Below are positions 34,881 to 44,819 of a stretch of DNA of 59,783 nucleotides, piece by piece. Each line of letters opens with the position of its first letter. Position 1 is the first letter of the stretch. Source of the DNA: JBBRCX01 sp038204465 (GTDB lineage: Bacteria; Planctomycetota; Phycisphaerae; Tepidisphaerales; Tepidisphaeraceae); contig JBBRCX010000013.1 of assembly GCA_038204465.1 (NCBI GenBank), forward strand, positions 1 through 59,783, written 5' to 3'. The notes under the pieces are model-generated. The model searched no databases. It had not been told where the DNA came from and saw only the letters and a program-made list of their open reading frames with translations. The translations under genes and the position numbers were made by a program.

Positions 34881-37451
34881 TCAGTTCCAGATGATGAGCC
34901 CTGGTTCGAACGGAGTAGCGAGATCCGCGCTCCCAGGCAGAATTCGAATCGCGAAACCGTGTCGCCCGCTGGTGTGGCAGTCGATTCGACCGACGTAGAG
35001 GTGGCGGTTGGGGGCCATTGGCTTGGAGTAGTCCATCCTTAGGGCCTGCGGCTTTTCAATCTCGCCCTTGGCGCTGAGCGGACCGGCGTAGAGCTGAACC
35101 TGCAGTTCCCCGGGGTCGATCCCGGCGGCATCCACCAGCGCCTCGACCTGCATGCTGTCACCGACCTTGAAGTGGCCATTGCCGCCGGCATGAACGCCCA
35201 CCACCTGGATTCCGGGCCACCTCTGCCGCAGCTGATCCTTTTCGTGAGCCAGCGCTCTGGACTTGGCCATCCCGTCGGCCCCGAGGGCCGTGCCGCGGGT
35301 CAGCGCGGGGATGTAGAACATCTCCGCGTAATTCTGGACCATTCGGTTGGTGTTGAACACCGGCGCGAGCTTGCGCATGCAATTCTTCATGCGGCCGATC
35401 CATTCGCGCGGGATGTTGTCGACGCTGCGCTCGTAGAAGAGCGGGACGATCTGTTTCTCCAGGAGGTCATAGAGCGCCTGGCTCTCGACCTGGTCCTGGT
35501 AAGTGACGTCGCTGTAGTCTTCGCCGCGGCCGATCGCCCAGCCGGCGTCGGGGGAGTACCCTTCGACCCACCAGCCGTCGAGAATCGAGCAGTTGAGGAC
35601 GCCGTTGGCGGCGGCTTTCATGCCACTGGTGCCGGAGGCCTCGTAGGGGCGGCGTGGGGTGTTGAGCCACACGTCGACGCCCTGGACGAGGTAGCGCGCC
35701 ACGTTCATGTCATAGTTTTCGATGAAGACGACGCGCCGCCGGACGGCGGGGTCACGGGCGAAGTTGACGATCGCTTTGATGAGTTCCTTGCCCTCGGTGT
35801 CGGCGGGGTGCGCCTTGCCGGCGAAGACGAACTGGATCGGCCGCTTGGTGTCCTCCAGCAGTTTCTTGAGCCGCGCGGTGTCGCGGAAAACGAGGGTTCC
35901 ACGCTTATATGTCGCGAAGCGGCGTGCGAAGCCGATCGTGAGTGCCTCCGGGTCGAGCACCTGATCGGCCGCGGCAAGATCATCGTACGCGGCGCCGCGT
36001 TTGAGCAGTTGCTCGCGAAGGGTCTGCCGTGCCCAGCCCACCATGCGCTCGCGGCAGCGCTCGTGCGCCCGCCAGAGCTCTTCGTCGGGGATTTGCATGA
36101 CGCCCTCCCAGACGCTGCCGTTGGAAGGGTCGGTCATCCACTCGCTGCTGAGATAGCGATCGAGCGTGTACCCCATGTCGGACGAGAGCCAGGTGCGGAC
36201 ATGAATCCCGTTGGTGACGTGGCGGATGGGCACTTCCTGGGAGGGCACGCCGGGCCAGATGTTGTGCCACATACGCCGTGAGACATCGCCGTGCAGCGCG
36301 CTGACACCGTTGATGTTGTCGGCAAGGCGGATGGCGAGCAGCGCCATCGAGAACCCCTGCTTCTTGTTGGAGACGTCCTCGCGCCCCAGGGCAAGGAAGC
36401 CCTCCTCATCGAGCTTCAACAGCGGGATGTAGCTCTTGAAATACTTGAGCATCAGGTCGGCGGGGAACATGTCGATGCCGGCCGGCACGGGCGTGTGGGT
36501 CGTGAAGACGTTGGTGGCCATCACCTGCTGGCGCACCTCGTCGAAGGTTAACGACGATCCCTCGAGCAGCGTGCGGGTCCGCTCCAGCGCAAGGAACGCG
36601 GAGTGGCCTTCGTTCATGTGGAAGACGGTCGGCGTGATGTTCAGGGCGGTCAGGGCGCGCACGCCCCCGATGCCGAGCACCAGTTCCTGCTTGATGCGCA
36701 GCTCGCCCCCGGAGCCATACAGCCGGCTGGTAATCTCCCGATCGGCGGGCGAGTTTTCGGGAAGGTTGGTGTCGAGCAGATGGAGCGGGATGCGGCCCAC
36801 GTGGGCGCGCCAGACATTGCAGAAGACGGCATTCTCCGGGAGATCGACCCGCACGCGGACCGGCGAGCCGTCGGTGTAGCGCATCTGCTCGATCGGCAGG
36901 TTGTAGAAGTCGAGCTCGGGATAGGCTTCCTGCTGCCAGCCGTCGGCGGAGAGGTATTGCCGGAAGTAGCCGTTGCGATACATCAGTCCGACGCCGACGA
37001 GCGGGACCGCGAGCTCGCTGGCGCTTTTAAGATGGTCGCCCGCCAGAATCCCCAGTCCGCCCGAATAGATCGGGAGCGATTCGTGCAGCCCGAACTCGGC
37101 GGAGAAATAGGCGACGAGCAGCTTGGACTTATCGGGATGCTGGCGGTTGTACCAGCCCTGCTCCGAGAGGTGCTGCTTGAACAACTCATAGACCCGGCGC
37201 ATCTGCGCCAGGTACCCTTCATCCTGGGCGGCGGCAGCGAGCTTGGGCTGCTCGATGATGCCAAGGAGCTTCACCGGGTTATGGTAGACCTCTTCCCACA
37301 GCTTGCGGTCGAGCCGTCGGAACAGCTCCACCGCGTCCGGCTGCCAGACCCACCAGAGGTTGTGCGACATTTCGAGCAGCGGCTGCAATGCCGGCGGGAC
37401 GTCGGGGAATACCTGGAAGGTGCGAATGGTGGGCGTGGTGGCGTCGGCCAT
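34881..37451 (-). CDS. glgP: alpha-glucan (glycogen) phosphorylase, GT35
   Basis: This is an 856-residue phosphorylase of the bacterial/archaeal short type, with an N-terminal DUF3417-like segment (VPPALQPLLEMSHNLWWVWQPDA). Motifs are AYFSAEFGLHESLPIYSGGLGILAGDHLKSASEL, HMNEGHSAFL, TTHTPVPAGIDMF, GFARRFATYKRGTLVF, and the PLP Lys near 612 in EASGTSGMKAAANGV. It releases glucose 1-phosphate from glycogen. The C-terminal 100 residues are a beta-rich region after the catalytic part. It is convergent with glcD. Confidence 0.96.
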   Translation of the reverse strand: MADATTPTIRTFQVFPDVPPALQPLLEMSHNLWWVWQPDAVELFRRLDRKLWEEVYHNPVKLLGIIEQPKLAAAAQDEGYLAQMRRVYELFKQHLSEQGWYNRQHPDKSKLLVAYFSAEFGLHESLPIYSGGLGILAGDHLKSASELAVPLVGVGLMYRNGYFRQYLSADGWQQEAYPELDFYNLPIEQMRYTDGSPVRVRVDLPENAVFCNVWRAHVGRIPLHLLDTNLPENSPADREITSRLYGSGGELRIKQELVLGIGGVRALTALNITPTVFHMNEGHSAFLALERTRTLLEGSSLTFDEVRQQVMATNVFTTHTPVPAGIDMFPADLMLKYFKSYIPLLKLDEEGFLALGREDVSNKKQGFSMALLAIRLADNINGVSALHGDVSRRMWHNIWPGVPSQEVPIRHVTNGIHVRTWLSSDMGYTLDRYLSSEWMTDPSNGSVWEGVMQIPDEELWRAHERCRERMVGWARQTLREQLLKRGAAYDDLAAADQVLDPEALTIGFARRFATYKRGTLVFRDTARLKKLLEDTKRPIQFVFAGKAHPADTEGKELIKAIVNFARDPAVRRRVVFIENYDMNVARYLVQGVDVWLNTPRRPYEASGTSGMKAAANGVLNCSILDGWWVEGYSPDAGWAIGRGEDYSDVTYQDQVESQALYDLLEKQIVPLFYERSVDNIPREWIGRMKNCMRKLAPVFNTNRMVQNYAEMFYIPALTRGTALGADGMAKSRALAHEKDQLRQRWPGIQVVGVHAGGNGHFKVGDSMQVEALVDAAGIDPGELQVQLYAGPLSAKGEIEKPQALRMDYSKPMAPNRHLYVGRIDCHTSGRHGFAIRILPGSADLATPFEPGLIIWN

Positions 37452-37573
37452 GACTATACCTGTCCCGGTTACGGTCGTTCGAACGCGGGGAATGCTCCGT
37501 CAGCCCGGTTATCTAGCCTAAACGCGCACTTCGTTCAAGCGTCCACGGGAGGACGTATGTCGCGTACACCGTA

Positions 37574-37760
37574 ACACGGGCGTCCCGCTGCGTCCCGCCC
37601 GTGCAGAGTCACTCGCGCAGGCAAGTTGTCTTCAGTTCTCCAACACCCGCTCTTGGTGACCGCGATTTTTAGGAAATGAGAAACTACCCGTTGATCTCTT
37701 TTAGAAACAATATATGAGGAAGAATTAATCTTCCTATGCCCGGGCGGGACGCCCATGCTA
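37574..37760. repeat. two GGGCGTCCCG-type repeats in the glgP upstream gap
   Basis: The 314-base gap between glgP and the next - strand gene has no ORF of note. It holds ACACGGGCGTCCCGCTGCGT then CCCGCCCGTGC at 37574-37606 (an expanded copy with an inserted CTGCGTCCCG) and TGCCCGGGCGGGACGCCCAT at 37737-37756, in inverted orientation to each other. Both belong to the family seen at 2016-2113. The AT-rich centre (about 37660-37735) stands out from the local GC content. Confidence 0.65.
37717..37735 (-). terminator. possible terminator hairpin after the 37766-38296 gene
   Basis: A perfect inverted repeat AGGAAGA / TCTTCCT with loop ATTAA lies about 30 bases past the stop codon of the - strand gene. 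On that strand it is followed by an AT-rich run (CATATATTGTTT) rather than a clean U-tract. The stem is only seven base pairs, so this is a weak candidate. Confidence 0.3.
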
Positions 37761-37765
37761 CGTCG

Positions 37766-38296
37766 CTACCTCGGCGGCTCGAATCGCTTCACGTAAAACA
37801 ACGAATCCGTCGCTCGCTGCCCAATGTAATGCAGGCTGAAGGGATACTTGAGGCGCGCAGATTTGAAGAAGTCGAAGATCTTCTCGCCGTGCTTGAACTG
37901 CCGCTCCAGGTTTTCGTTGACGTGATCTTCCAGGTGCGGCGGCACGATCTGCTGGCGGTCGTAGTCCCAGTTGGGGTCGATGCGGACCAGCAGGTGCGCC
38001 TCGTCCCAGTCGATCGGGTAGCCGTGGATATAGCCTTCGCCGGTGTTGGGCGTGTAGAACCAGAAGCACAAGAAACGGTCCTTCCACACCGTCGAGGTCG
38101 CGTTCTCGGCGCCGCTGATGAGCCGGGCGTGTGAGGTGCGGATCGCCTGCCCGGCGAGCGGTCTGCAGACCCAAACCTTGCGCTGGCGGCAATCGAACAG
38201 GCCGACGTGCGGATACTTGCCGTTGAACTTGTCGGTGCAATACCTCGAGCTGACGCGGGGCCCGGCGCCGGGCTCGCGTTTTCCAAAGCCGAACAT
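37766..38296 (-). CDS. unknown 176-residue protein
   Basis: It begins MFGFGKREPGAGPRVSSRYCTDKFNGKYPHVGLFDCRQRKVWVCRPLAG and ends YIGQRATDSLFYVKRFEPPR. It is rich in aromatic residues (WKDRFLCFWFYTPNTGEGYIHGYPIDWDEAHLLVRIDPNWDYDR), has no signal peptide or membrane segment, and has three Cys in the first third. The regular codon use and size indicate a real cytosolic protein. No family is recognised. Confidence 0.7.
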   Translation of the reverse strand: MFGFGKREPGAGPRVSSRYCTDKFNGKYPHVGLFDCRQRKVWVCRPLAGQAIRTSHARLISGAENATSTVWKDRFLCFWFYTPNTGEGYIHGYPIDWDEAHLLVRIDPNWDYDRQQIVPPHLEDHVNENLERQFKHGEKIFDFFKSARLKYPFSLHYIGQRATDSLFYVKRFEPPR

Positions 38297-38397
38297 TCGC
38301 GTCGTCCCTCGGGGGTTGGACGGCTCGGTCAGGTCGGCGTGGAATTGTAACGATCGCCCCGCCGCAGCGACACCGGCGGCAAGTATCCAGGCGAAAC

Positions 38398-40344
38398 CTA
38401 CCTGATCGTGAAACGGTAAGGCGACACGAGGATCACCGGGCGGTCGGCAAGCAACTGCAGCATCTGCAATTCCTGGCGCAGAACTTTCTGCAGCACGGGC
38501 GAGACCGCTCCAAAGATCGAATCCCCGCCGATCTGCACCTTCGGATTGAACGGCGTCCGCGCCTGCATGTCGGCGCTGCCGCCGCCGTTGAAGAGGTCCG
38601 CCAGCGTGCGCGGACGCGGCAGGACGCTGACGTCGTACTCACTCGGCTTCATGCCCGCCTGCCGGGCGGCGTAAGCCACCGCGTCCTCGACTCCGCCGAT
38701 CTCGTCGACCATTCCAAGATCTTTCGCCTGCTTCGCGACGAAGATGCGCCCGCGGGCGACCTGGTCGATGTCCTTGATCTTGCCGGTGCGCGTGTGCATG
38801 ACGCGCTCGGTGAACTGCTCATAGGTTTGCTTCATCCAGTTGGTCACCATGCGCCGCTGGCGGTCGCTGAACGGCTGGCTGGAGCTGAACAGATCGGCGT
38901 TTCGCCCGCGCTGGAAGGATTCCGTCGTGAGGCCGATCTTGTCGTAGAGGCCCCTGGTGACGAACTTCCCGCCGACGACGCCGATCGAGCCGATGATCGC
39001 GCAGGGATCGGCGAAGATGTGATCGCCCGCCGACGCGAGGTAATAGCCGCCGCTGGCCGCCATACCGCCAATGCTGACGACGACCGGCTTTTTCTCGGCG
39101 ACGTGGCGGGCGGCCTGCCACATCACCTCACTGGCCAGTGCGCTGCCCCCGGGCGAGTCGATGCGGATCGCGACGGCCTTCACGTTGTCCTGCTGCGCCG
39201 CGGTTCGGAAGGCGCGGCGAAGCGTGTGCGATCCGACGTTGCCGCCTGCGAGAAGTCCTTCGCCCCCCTCCCCGTCAACGATGACGCCGTCGGCGTAGAT
39301 GATCGCGACCGAGGGCTTGCTCGGCGGCTCGGGGCGCCGCGCCAGCAGCGCCAGCAGGCCCCATGGATTGGAGATATCGACTTCTTCGCGCTTGGGCTGG
39401 CCATAGCTGTAGACCAGATCGACATCGCCGCCAATCTCCTGCTTCAGCAGGGCGCGCAGCCCGTCCATGTCCAGCAGGTGATCGACGAACCCTCGGTCCC
39501 TGGCGGCCTGCGCGGTGAGGATCGTCTCGTCGATCATTCCTTTCACGGTTTCACGCGAGAGGTTTCGGTTGATGCTGATGCCGTCGACGATCTGCTCGTA
39601 GAGCGCATCGGTCAGCTTGTTCAGCTCGCCGCGAAGCTCCTCGCTCGGCTGGCTGCGGGTGAATTGCTCGTCCGCCCCCTTGTACTCGCCAATCTGCACG
39701 TAATCGGCCTGCACCCCGATCTTGTCGAGCAGGCCCTTGGCGAAGGTGGCCTCCATCCCGACGCCGGGGATCATGATCTCGCCGCCCTGAAGCATGCAGA
39801 TGTTGGTGGCGCCTGTGGCGATTGTGTAGCCGGTGGTGTCATATCCATCGGCATAGACGAAGACCTTTTTGCCCGCCTTTCGGATCTGGGCCAGCGTGTC
39901 CCGAACCTCCTGCGCCTGCGCCAGGTTGAGTCCGGACTCGCCGACATTGAGGAGCACGGCGCGGATGTCTCGGTCGGCGCTGGCGGCGCGCAGGCGGGCG
40001 ATGAGGGAGCGGAGCGTCGTCTGGTTGTCCTCGCCGAAGAAGGAGAAATCAGCCGGCTTCTCGACGATCGGGCGGCTCAGATCGAAGTAAGCGACCTTCG
40101 GCAGCGCCGCCTGCTTCTCCTTCATCTCCTTCATCCGCCTGATCAGCTCGCCCGGAGTGGGAAACTCCGAGGCGGCCCGGGTGGAGGAGCCGGTCGCCTG
40201 CGCCGTCGCCTGGGTAGTGGCCGGCATGCTGGAAGGGCGAGCAGCCTGGGTCTGCGGCTGTGTGTCGGCTTGTGTGCTGGGGGCGTCCTTCGCGAACAGC
40301 GGCACTGCGGCCAACAGCAAGAAGACTGGGATCGAACGATTCAT
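38398..40344 (-). CDS. sppA: signal peptide peptidase SppA, long (67K) type
   Basis: This is a 648-residue S49 protease with a signal peptide (NRSIPVFLLLAAVPLFA) and a TQ/AT-rich linker, so it is exported. Two tandem S49 domains are present. The first contains KVFVYADGYDTTGYTIATGA and EYKGADEQFTRSQPSEE with the general-base Lys. The second contains IRIDSPGGSALASEVMWQ and the nucleophile Ser near 430 in GGMAASGGYYLASAGDHIFADP. It degrades cleaved signal peptides. The start is the ATG at the signal peptide, because the open frame reaches 12 codons further. It is divergent from the oxidoreductase gene. Confidence 0.92.
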   Translation of the reverse strand: MNRSIPVFLLLAAVPLFAKDAPSTQADTQPQTQAARPSSMPATTQATAQATGSSTRAASEFPTPGELIRRMKEMKEKQAALPKVAYFDLSRPIVEKPADFSFFGEDNQTTLRSLIARLRAASADRDIRAVLLNVGESGLNLAQAQEVRDTLAQIRKAGKKVFVYADGYDTTGYTIATGATNICMLQGGEIMIPGVGMEATFAKGLLDKIGVQADYVQIGEYKGADEQFTRSQPSEELRGELNKLTDALYEQIVDGISINRNLSRETVKGMIDETILTAQAARDRGFVDHLLDMDGLRALLKQEIGGDVDLVYSYGQPKREEVDISNPWGLLALLARRPEPPSKPSVAIIYADGVIVDGEGGEGLLAGGNVGSHTLRRAFRTAAQQDNVKAVAIRIDSPGGSALASEVMWQAARHVAEKKPVVVSIGGMAASGGYYLASAGDHIFADPCAIIGSIGVVGGKFVTRGLYDKIGLTTESFQRGRNADLFSSSQPFSDRQRRMVTNWMKQTYEQFTERVMHTRTGKIKDIDQVARGRIFVAKQAKDLGMVDEIGGVEDAVAYAARQAGMKPSEYDVSVLPRPRTLADLFNGGGSADMQARTPFNPKVQIGGDSIFGAVSPVLQKVLRQELQMLQLLADRPVILVSPYRFTIR

Positions 40345-40456
40345 GTTTCTCCTGGTCGAACGTTCGGCGCGGTCCAACAAATATAGGTCCCTCCACGCGG
40401 GTGTTCAATCGGAACGTGTTCGTGCCACCGCCTGAAGCGGTTGTTAAGATGCCGCC

Positions 40457-41503
40457 GTGGTTCGGCCTGGAAACCAGTCGCGGCGTGCGCTCGACCCGGC
40501 CGCCCCGCTTCCCGTCGCGGTCATCGGGTGCGGAAGGATGGGGCGGCTTCATACGCGGGTCTATTCCGAAATGCCCCAGGTCAAGCTCCTGGGCGTCTAT
40601 GACGCCGATCCTGAAGCGGCGAATGAGGCTGCGGAACAATTTGGCTGTCCCCGATTCTGCGATCTGGATGAGCTGTTGAGCACCGCAGCCGCCGTGAGCA
40701 TCGCGGTGCCGACCCAAGCGCACGCCGACGTGGCGGAAACTTGCCTTCGGCGAAACGTAGCCTGTTTGGTTGAGAAGCCGCTGGCCAAGGATGTTCATGA
40801 GGCCCGGCGGATCGTGGAGTGCTCGCGCGAGACCGGCGTGGTGGTCCAGGTCGGCCATATCGAAAGGTTCAACCCCGCCATCCGCGCGATGGACCGCCTC
40901 GAGGTTCGGCCCCGGTTCATCGAGGTCATCCGCATCAGCCCAATGACCTTTCGCAGCATCGACGTCGGCGTCGTGCTGGACATAATGATCCACGACATCG
41001 ACATCGTGCTACGGCTGGCGGGCTCGAAGGTTTCGCGAATTGACGCCGTCGGCGTCAGCGTCGTCGGCCAATTCGAAGACATCTGCAACGCGAGGCTGAC
41101 GTTTGAAAATGGCTGCGTCGCCAACGTCACCGCTTCGCGGCTGGCCTTGAAGACCGAGCGCAAGCTGCGCGTGTTCAGCCACGATGCCTACATCTCGATC
41201 GATTACCAGAAGCGCTATGGAATTGTGGCGCGGCGCAGCGGCAACCTCGAAGCGATCCGCCAGACAGTGCAGCGCATTCGCGACGGGGAGCTGCGCGACC
41301 TGTCGGAACTGAACTATCCGGACCTGGTGCAAATTGAGGAATTGAAGATCGATGATATCGAGCCCCTCCGCGCCCAGCTCGAGTCTTTTGTCGATGCGGT
41401 GCGCAACGGGAAGCAGCCTGCGGTAACCGCCGAGGACGGCCTGGCCGCGGTGGAGACTGCCAGCAGGATCGTCGAGGCCATCGGGCCGCAGGGATTTGAG
41501 TGA
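40457..41503 (+). CDS. Gfo/Idh/MocA-family oxidoreductase
   Basis: This is a 348-residue NAD(P)-dependent sugar dehydrogenase. The Rossmann motif VAVIGCGRMGRLHTRVYSEM is near 20-39, CLVEKPLA holds the conserved Lys of the family (EKP), and GHIERFNPAIRAM and IMIHDIDIVLRLAGS follow. The C-terminal alpha/beta domain is intact. The GTG start adds about 18 residues before the fold. Substrate is unknown. UDP-GlcNAc 3-dehydrogenase (GnnA) relatives in lipid A synthesis are one candidate, given KDO genes in the genome, but no partner GnnB is adjacent. Confidence 0.88.
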   Translation: MVRPGNQSRRALDPAAPLPVAVIGCGRMGRLHTRVYSEMPQVKLLGVYDADPEAANEAAEQFGCPRFCDLDELLSTAAAVSIAVPTQAHADVAETCLRRNVACLVEKPLAKDVHEARRIVECSRETGVVVQVGHIERFNPAIRAMDRLEVRPRFIEVIRISPMTFRSIDVGVVLDIMIHDIDIVLRLAGSKVSRIDAVGVSVVGQFEDICNARLTFENGCVANVTASRLALKTERKLRVFSHDAYISIDYQKRYGIVARRSGNLEAIRQTVQRIRDGELRDLSELNYPDLVQIEELKIDDIEPLRAQLESFVDAVRNGKQPAVTAEDGLAAVETASRIVEAIGPQGFE

Positions 41504-41541
41504 CGGACGGTGCTGGGCATTCCTTGCCAGTCGCTTGAAGG

Positions 41542-42915
41542 TCAGCGCGCCGCCCAGCGCGGGTAGCGCTGCATCACCAACTGCATCATAATTTCTTTCG
41601 CGCGGTCTTCATCGATCACCACCACGGCGTCTTTCTGCAGTTCCGCCTGGCGCTCCATGCGCAGGGCAACGAACTGCTGGCCGCGCAGCGTCTGCCGGAT
41701 GGATTCCTGCACTTCCGGGTCCTCGAATCGCTTTACCTTTCCCGCCGTGCGCGACTCGAGCCGCGCAAGGTAGACGGAGTTGCCGGTATCTACCGGCGCG
41801 GAAACGTCGCCGGGCTGAAGCTTCCACACGGCGTCTTCCACCTCCGTCTCGCGGAAGGCGCCCTTCTGCACCGCCTGCGGACTGCCGACGCTGGCGTCGT
41901 CGTTGTACTTGTCTGACGTCGCGAGCTGATCGAAGTCCTCGCCCTTCTCCCATCGCTTGCGGATTTCGTTGATCTTGTTCATCGCTTCGGCGTGCCCGCC
42001 CTTCAGGCGTTTCGCGTCGACCTTGATCAGGCGGAACTGCACCTGGGCATGCTCGGTGAATTTGGTCTCCTGGTTGTCGTTGTAGTAGCGGCGGATGTCT
42101 GCCTGCGTGACGGAGGTCTTGGGCCAGACGCGCTTCTGATAGTAGATGCGAACCAGGTTCAATCGGTTCTGGTCCTGGACGCGCTGCTCGAAGTCTTCGC
42201 CGTCCTCGGCGGCCCGGCGCTTGGCCAATTCGAGCGAGCCACCCGCCTTGGCGATCTGTTCCTGGCGCCATTGCGAGGTTACGGCGTTGGCGAGCGCCTC
42301 ATCTTTCTTGTCGAGTGCGCGCTGGGCGGCGGCGAACTCCACTTCGCTGTTGATCTCCTCCTGCAGGCGCTTCCTCACCAGGTCCCAGGCGATCACGCGG
42401 AAGCCGGGGGCGCTGTAATTCTTCGCTTCCGCCGCGAGGGCGGATTCGCGGCTGGCGACGATCTTGTTGGCCCAGATCGGCTTGCCGTTGACCGTCGCCA
42501 CCACGCTGCCGACCAGTTCGAATTGGCCGTCGGGGCTGGGCCCCTGCTCTGCGTGACCGTTCGCCTCGGCGGTGGTTCCCGCGGCCGCTCCTTCGCGGGA
42601 CGCCGGGACCGTGGTCGCACTGTGGTCGTTCTCGCCTGGCGGGCGCACGGTCTCCCGGACGGCGGGTGAGATCTCTTTCACCTCCGGGGCGGTTTCGTCT
42701 CGTGGATTTGCCGCAGCCGGATCCGGGTGGACGCTGTCGTAGATTAACGCTCCGGGCCGATCGATGGGCTGCGGCGTCCCCTTGCCGCGAACCTCCTGCG
42801 CCCGCCCGAAAGCCTCCGGACGCAATGGCGGAGCCGAGTCGCGCGCGCAGCCCGCCAGACCCGGCGCGGCGAACAGCACCGCGGCGGCGAACGATCGTTG
42901 CAGGCATCGCTTCAT
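41542..42915 (-). CDS. PpiC/SurA-like peptidyl-prolyl isomerase lipoprotein
   Basis: This is a 457-residue exported protein. The signal peptide ends with lipobox LAGC (about residues 20-23). A Pro/Ala/Glu-rich linker runs to about 125, then ELVGSVVATVNGKPIWANKIV starts a SurA-N-like helical region, followed by a PpiC-type rotamase domain (HAQVQFRLIKVDAKR, EDFDQLATSDKYNDDASVGSPQAVQKGAF, VWKLQPGDVSAPVDTGNSVYLARLESR). It is probably an outer-membrane protein chaperone. It lies 92 bases upstream of the ABC permease on the same strand. Confidence 0.85.
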   Translation of the reverse strand: MKRCLQRSFAAAVLFAAPGLAGCARDSAPPLRPEAFGRAQEVRGKGTPQPIDRPGALIYDSVHPDPAAANPRDETAPEVKEISPAVRETVRPPGENDHSATTVPASREGAAAGTTAEANGHAEQGPSPDGQFELVGSVVATVNGKPIWANKIVASRESALAAEAKNYSAPGFRVIAWDLVRKRLQEEINSEVEFAAAQRALDKKDEALANAVTSQWRQEQIAKAGGSLELAKRRAAEDGEDFEQRVQDQNRLNLVRIYYQKRVWPKTSVTQADIRRYYNDNQETKFTEHAQVQFRLIKVDAKRLKGGHAEAMNKINEIRKRWEKGEDFDQLATSDKYNDDASVGSPQAVQKGAFRETEVEDAVWKLQPGDVSAPVDTGNSVYLARLESRTAGKVKRFEDPEVQESIRQTLRGQQFVALRMERQAELQKDAVVVIDEDRAKEIMMQLVMQRYPRWAAR

Positions 42916-43006
42916 CAGACTCCGGTGTGGAAGGATTGCGTCTTAGACAGTAGCCGTGCCGACGGAGTTCCGCCATCGGGAGTACCGCCGCGGGACGCGG
43001 TGGATG

Positions 43007-44794
43007 CTATACCCTGAATACCGCACCCAACCTGCGGCCGAGCAACGCATTCGCCGAAAGAATCGTCAGGGTCAGGAGCACCATGGCCCAGACGCCCAGT
43101 GCGCTGGCGATGTAGAGGCCGTCGCCCAGCCTCTGGGCCAGTTCGACGATCGCCTTGGTAATGGGGTAGTAATCGGTCCGCTGCGCCAGGATCAATGAAT
43201 CGCTCACTTCCAGCATGGCGAACGCGAACGCCAGCAGGCCGCCGGCGATGAGATTCGCGAGGATGAGCGGGACGGTGATGCGCGAGAGCACCGTGATCCG
43301 GGAAGCCCCGAGATTGCTCGCCGCAAGCTCGAGATCACGCGGCGTCTGCTGCAGCCCCGCGACCGCGGCACGCACCACATAGGGCAGCCGGCGCGCGGCA
43401 TAGGCGATCACCAGGAACAGTACGGGCCACTCCTGCACGTCCAGGGCGCGGGGCGTGTGCCCGCCGAGCTTGCGCTTGAACCAGATGCTGATCGACAGGT
43501 AGCCGAATGCGAGCACCACCCCCGGCACCGCCAGCGGCAGCATCGCCAGCGCGTCAATGACTCCGCGCCCGCGCACGTTGCTGCGCACGATGACGATAGC
43601 CGCGCACAGCCCGACGATGACCGCCAGCAGCGTCGCGAGCGAAGCGTATTGCAGCGAGTTGCGGACGCTGGGCATGGCCAGCTGATCGACCAGCGCCTGG
43701 GCGTAGTGGCCCATCGTGTAGTCGCGAGGAAGAAACGTCTTGTACCATGCGCCGGTGGCGCTCACGCTGGTGAGGACCACCGACAGATGCGGCAGGACCG
43801 CGAGCAGGAAGATCAGCAGGAACGGCGCCGCGGCAAGTGCGCCGCGCCAGCCGGGCAATTGCCTGGCGGTGGCCGCGATCGATGCCTTGGTCGTGGCGGC
43901 GTCAAAGCCTCTGCCAAGCACGACCTTGCCGACAACGTAAAGCACGATCGACGTGAGAAGCATCACCACCACCAGCGCGTAGGGCAGCGGGTTGTCGGCG
44001 ACGTCGGAGATCTGCTTGAAGACCTGCACCGGCGTGACGTCGTAAAAGTCGAACATCAGCGGCGTGCCGAGCTCGGTAAAGCTCCAGATCAGGACCAGCG
44101 TGCAGCCCGCGAACAACCCGGGCCGGACGAGCGGGAGCGTGATCTGGCGGAGGATCCGGGCGCGCGAGGCGCCCAGGTTGGCGGCCGCCTGCTCCATCGC
44201 GGGGTCGACATTCGCCAGGGCGGCCTGCAGGTTGAGCAGCATGATCGGGTAGAGATGCAGCACCTCGACAATCACGATGCCGACGATGCGCCACCGGCCG
44301 GTCCAGTCGATGCCGAGGGGAAGATCGGCGAAGAGCCGCACGAATTGCGTAAGCGGCCCGTATCGCGCCAGCACGAGGCGCATCCCGATCGCGCCCACGA
44401 ATGGCGGAAGCACGAGGGGCACGAGCAGCAACCCAGTAAGCAGGCGCCGCCCGGCAAATTCGTAGCGGACGCTGAGCAGCGCAAGCGGCATCGCCACCGC
44501 AAGTGTCAGGAGCGTGACAACGAGCGCAATCCACGTTGCATTCCACAGCCCGCGGAGCAGGACCGGGTCGGAGAAGATCAGCCGCACATAGGCAAGCGTG
44601 AACCCGCCGTCTTTGCGCACGAAGCCGGTCCACACGACTTGAAGCAACGGCCAGATCAGGAAGACGGCGAAGAAGAGGTAGAGCAGCGCAGCCAGCAGGA
44701 CATGCAAAGGCCGCGCCGATTCACTTGACGCGCCGCGGCGACGCGTGTGAGGGGCGCTGGTGTCGGGAATAGCTGTCGTGAGGATCTGCGTCAT
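43007..44794 (-). CDS. iron(III)-type ABC transporter permease, two fused 6-TM halves
   Basis: This is a 595-residue permease with about twelve membrane helices and two EAA-type loops: AAANLGASRARILRQITLPLVRPGL in the first half and LAASNLGASRITVLSRITVPLILAN in the second. This is the FbpB/ThiP two-domain design used for ferric iron or thiamine. I start at MTQILTTAIPD, which overlaps nothing and sits 26 bases after the binding-protein gene; the longer frame is an artefact of reading through it. No ATPase gene is adjacent, so energisation must come from elsewhere. Confidence 0.9.
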   Translation of the reverse strand: MTQILTTAIPDTSAPHTRRRGASSESARPLHVLLAALLYLFFAVFLIWPLLQVVWTGFVRKDGGFTLAYVRLIFSDPVLLRGLWNATWIALVVTLLTLAVAMPLALLSVRYEFAGRRLLTGLLLVPLVLPPFVGAIGMRLVLARYGPLTQFVRLFADLPLGIDWTGRWRIVGIVIVEVLHLYPIMLLNLQAALANVDPAMEQAAANLGASRARILRQITLPLVRPGLFAGCTLVLIWSFTELGTPLMFDFYDVTPVQVFKQISDVADNPLPYALVVVMLLTSIVLYVVGKVVLGRGFDAATTKASIAATARQLPGWRGALAAAPFLLIFLLAVLPHLSVVLTSVSATGAWYKTFLPRDYTMGHYAQALVDQLAMPSVRNSLQYASLATLLAVIVGLCAAIVIVRSNVRGRGVIDALAMLPLAVPGVVLAFGYLSISIWFKRKLGGHTPRALDVQEWPVLFLVIAYAARRLPYVVRAAVAGLQQTPRDLELAASNLGASRITVLSRITVPLILANLIAGGLLAFAFAMLEVSDSLILAQRTDYYPITKAIVELAQRLGDGLYIASALGVWAMVLLTLTILSANALLGRRLGAVFRV

Positions 44795-44819
44795 GCGCGC
44801 GTGCTGAGAAAAGAGAGGG

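Noticed and set aside
37460..37540. CGTTCGAACG resembling a tRNA T-loop
   Set aside because: No acceptor stem, D-arm or anticodon arm can be drawn on either strand around it.
43457..44728. A 423-codon + strand frame across the ABC permease
   Set aside because: It is His/Arg/Gln/Glu-rich, the usual antisense image of a membrane protein gene, and there is no ribosome site or motif.
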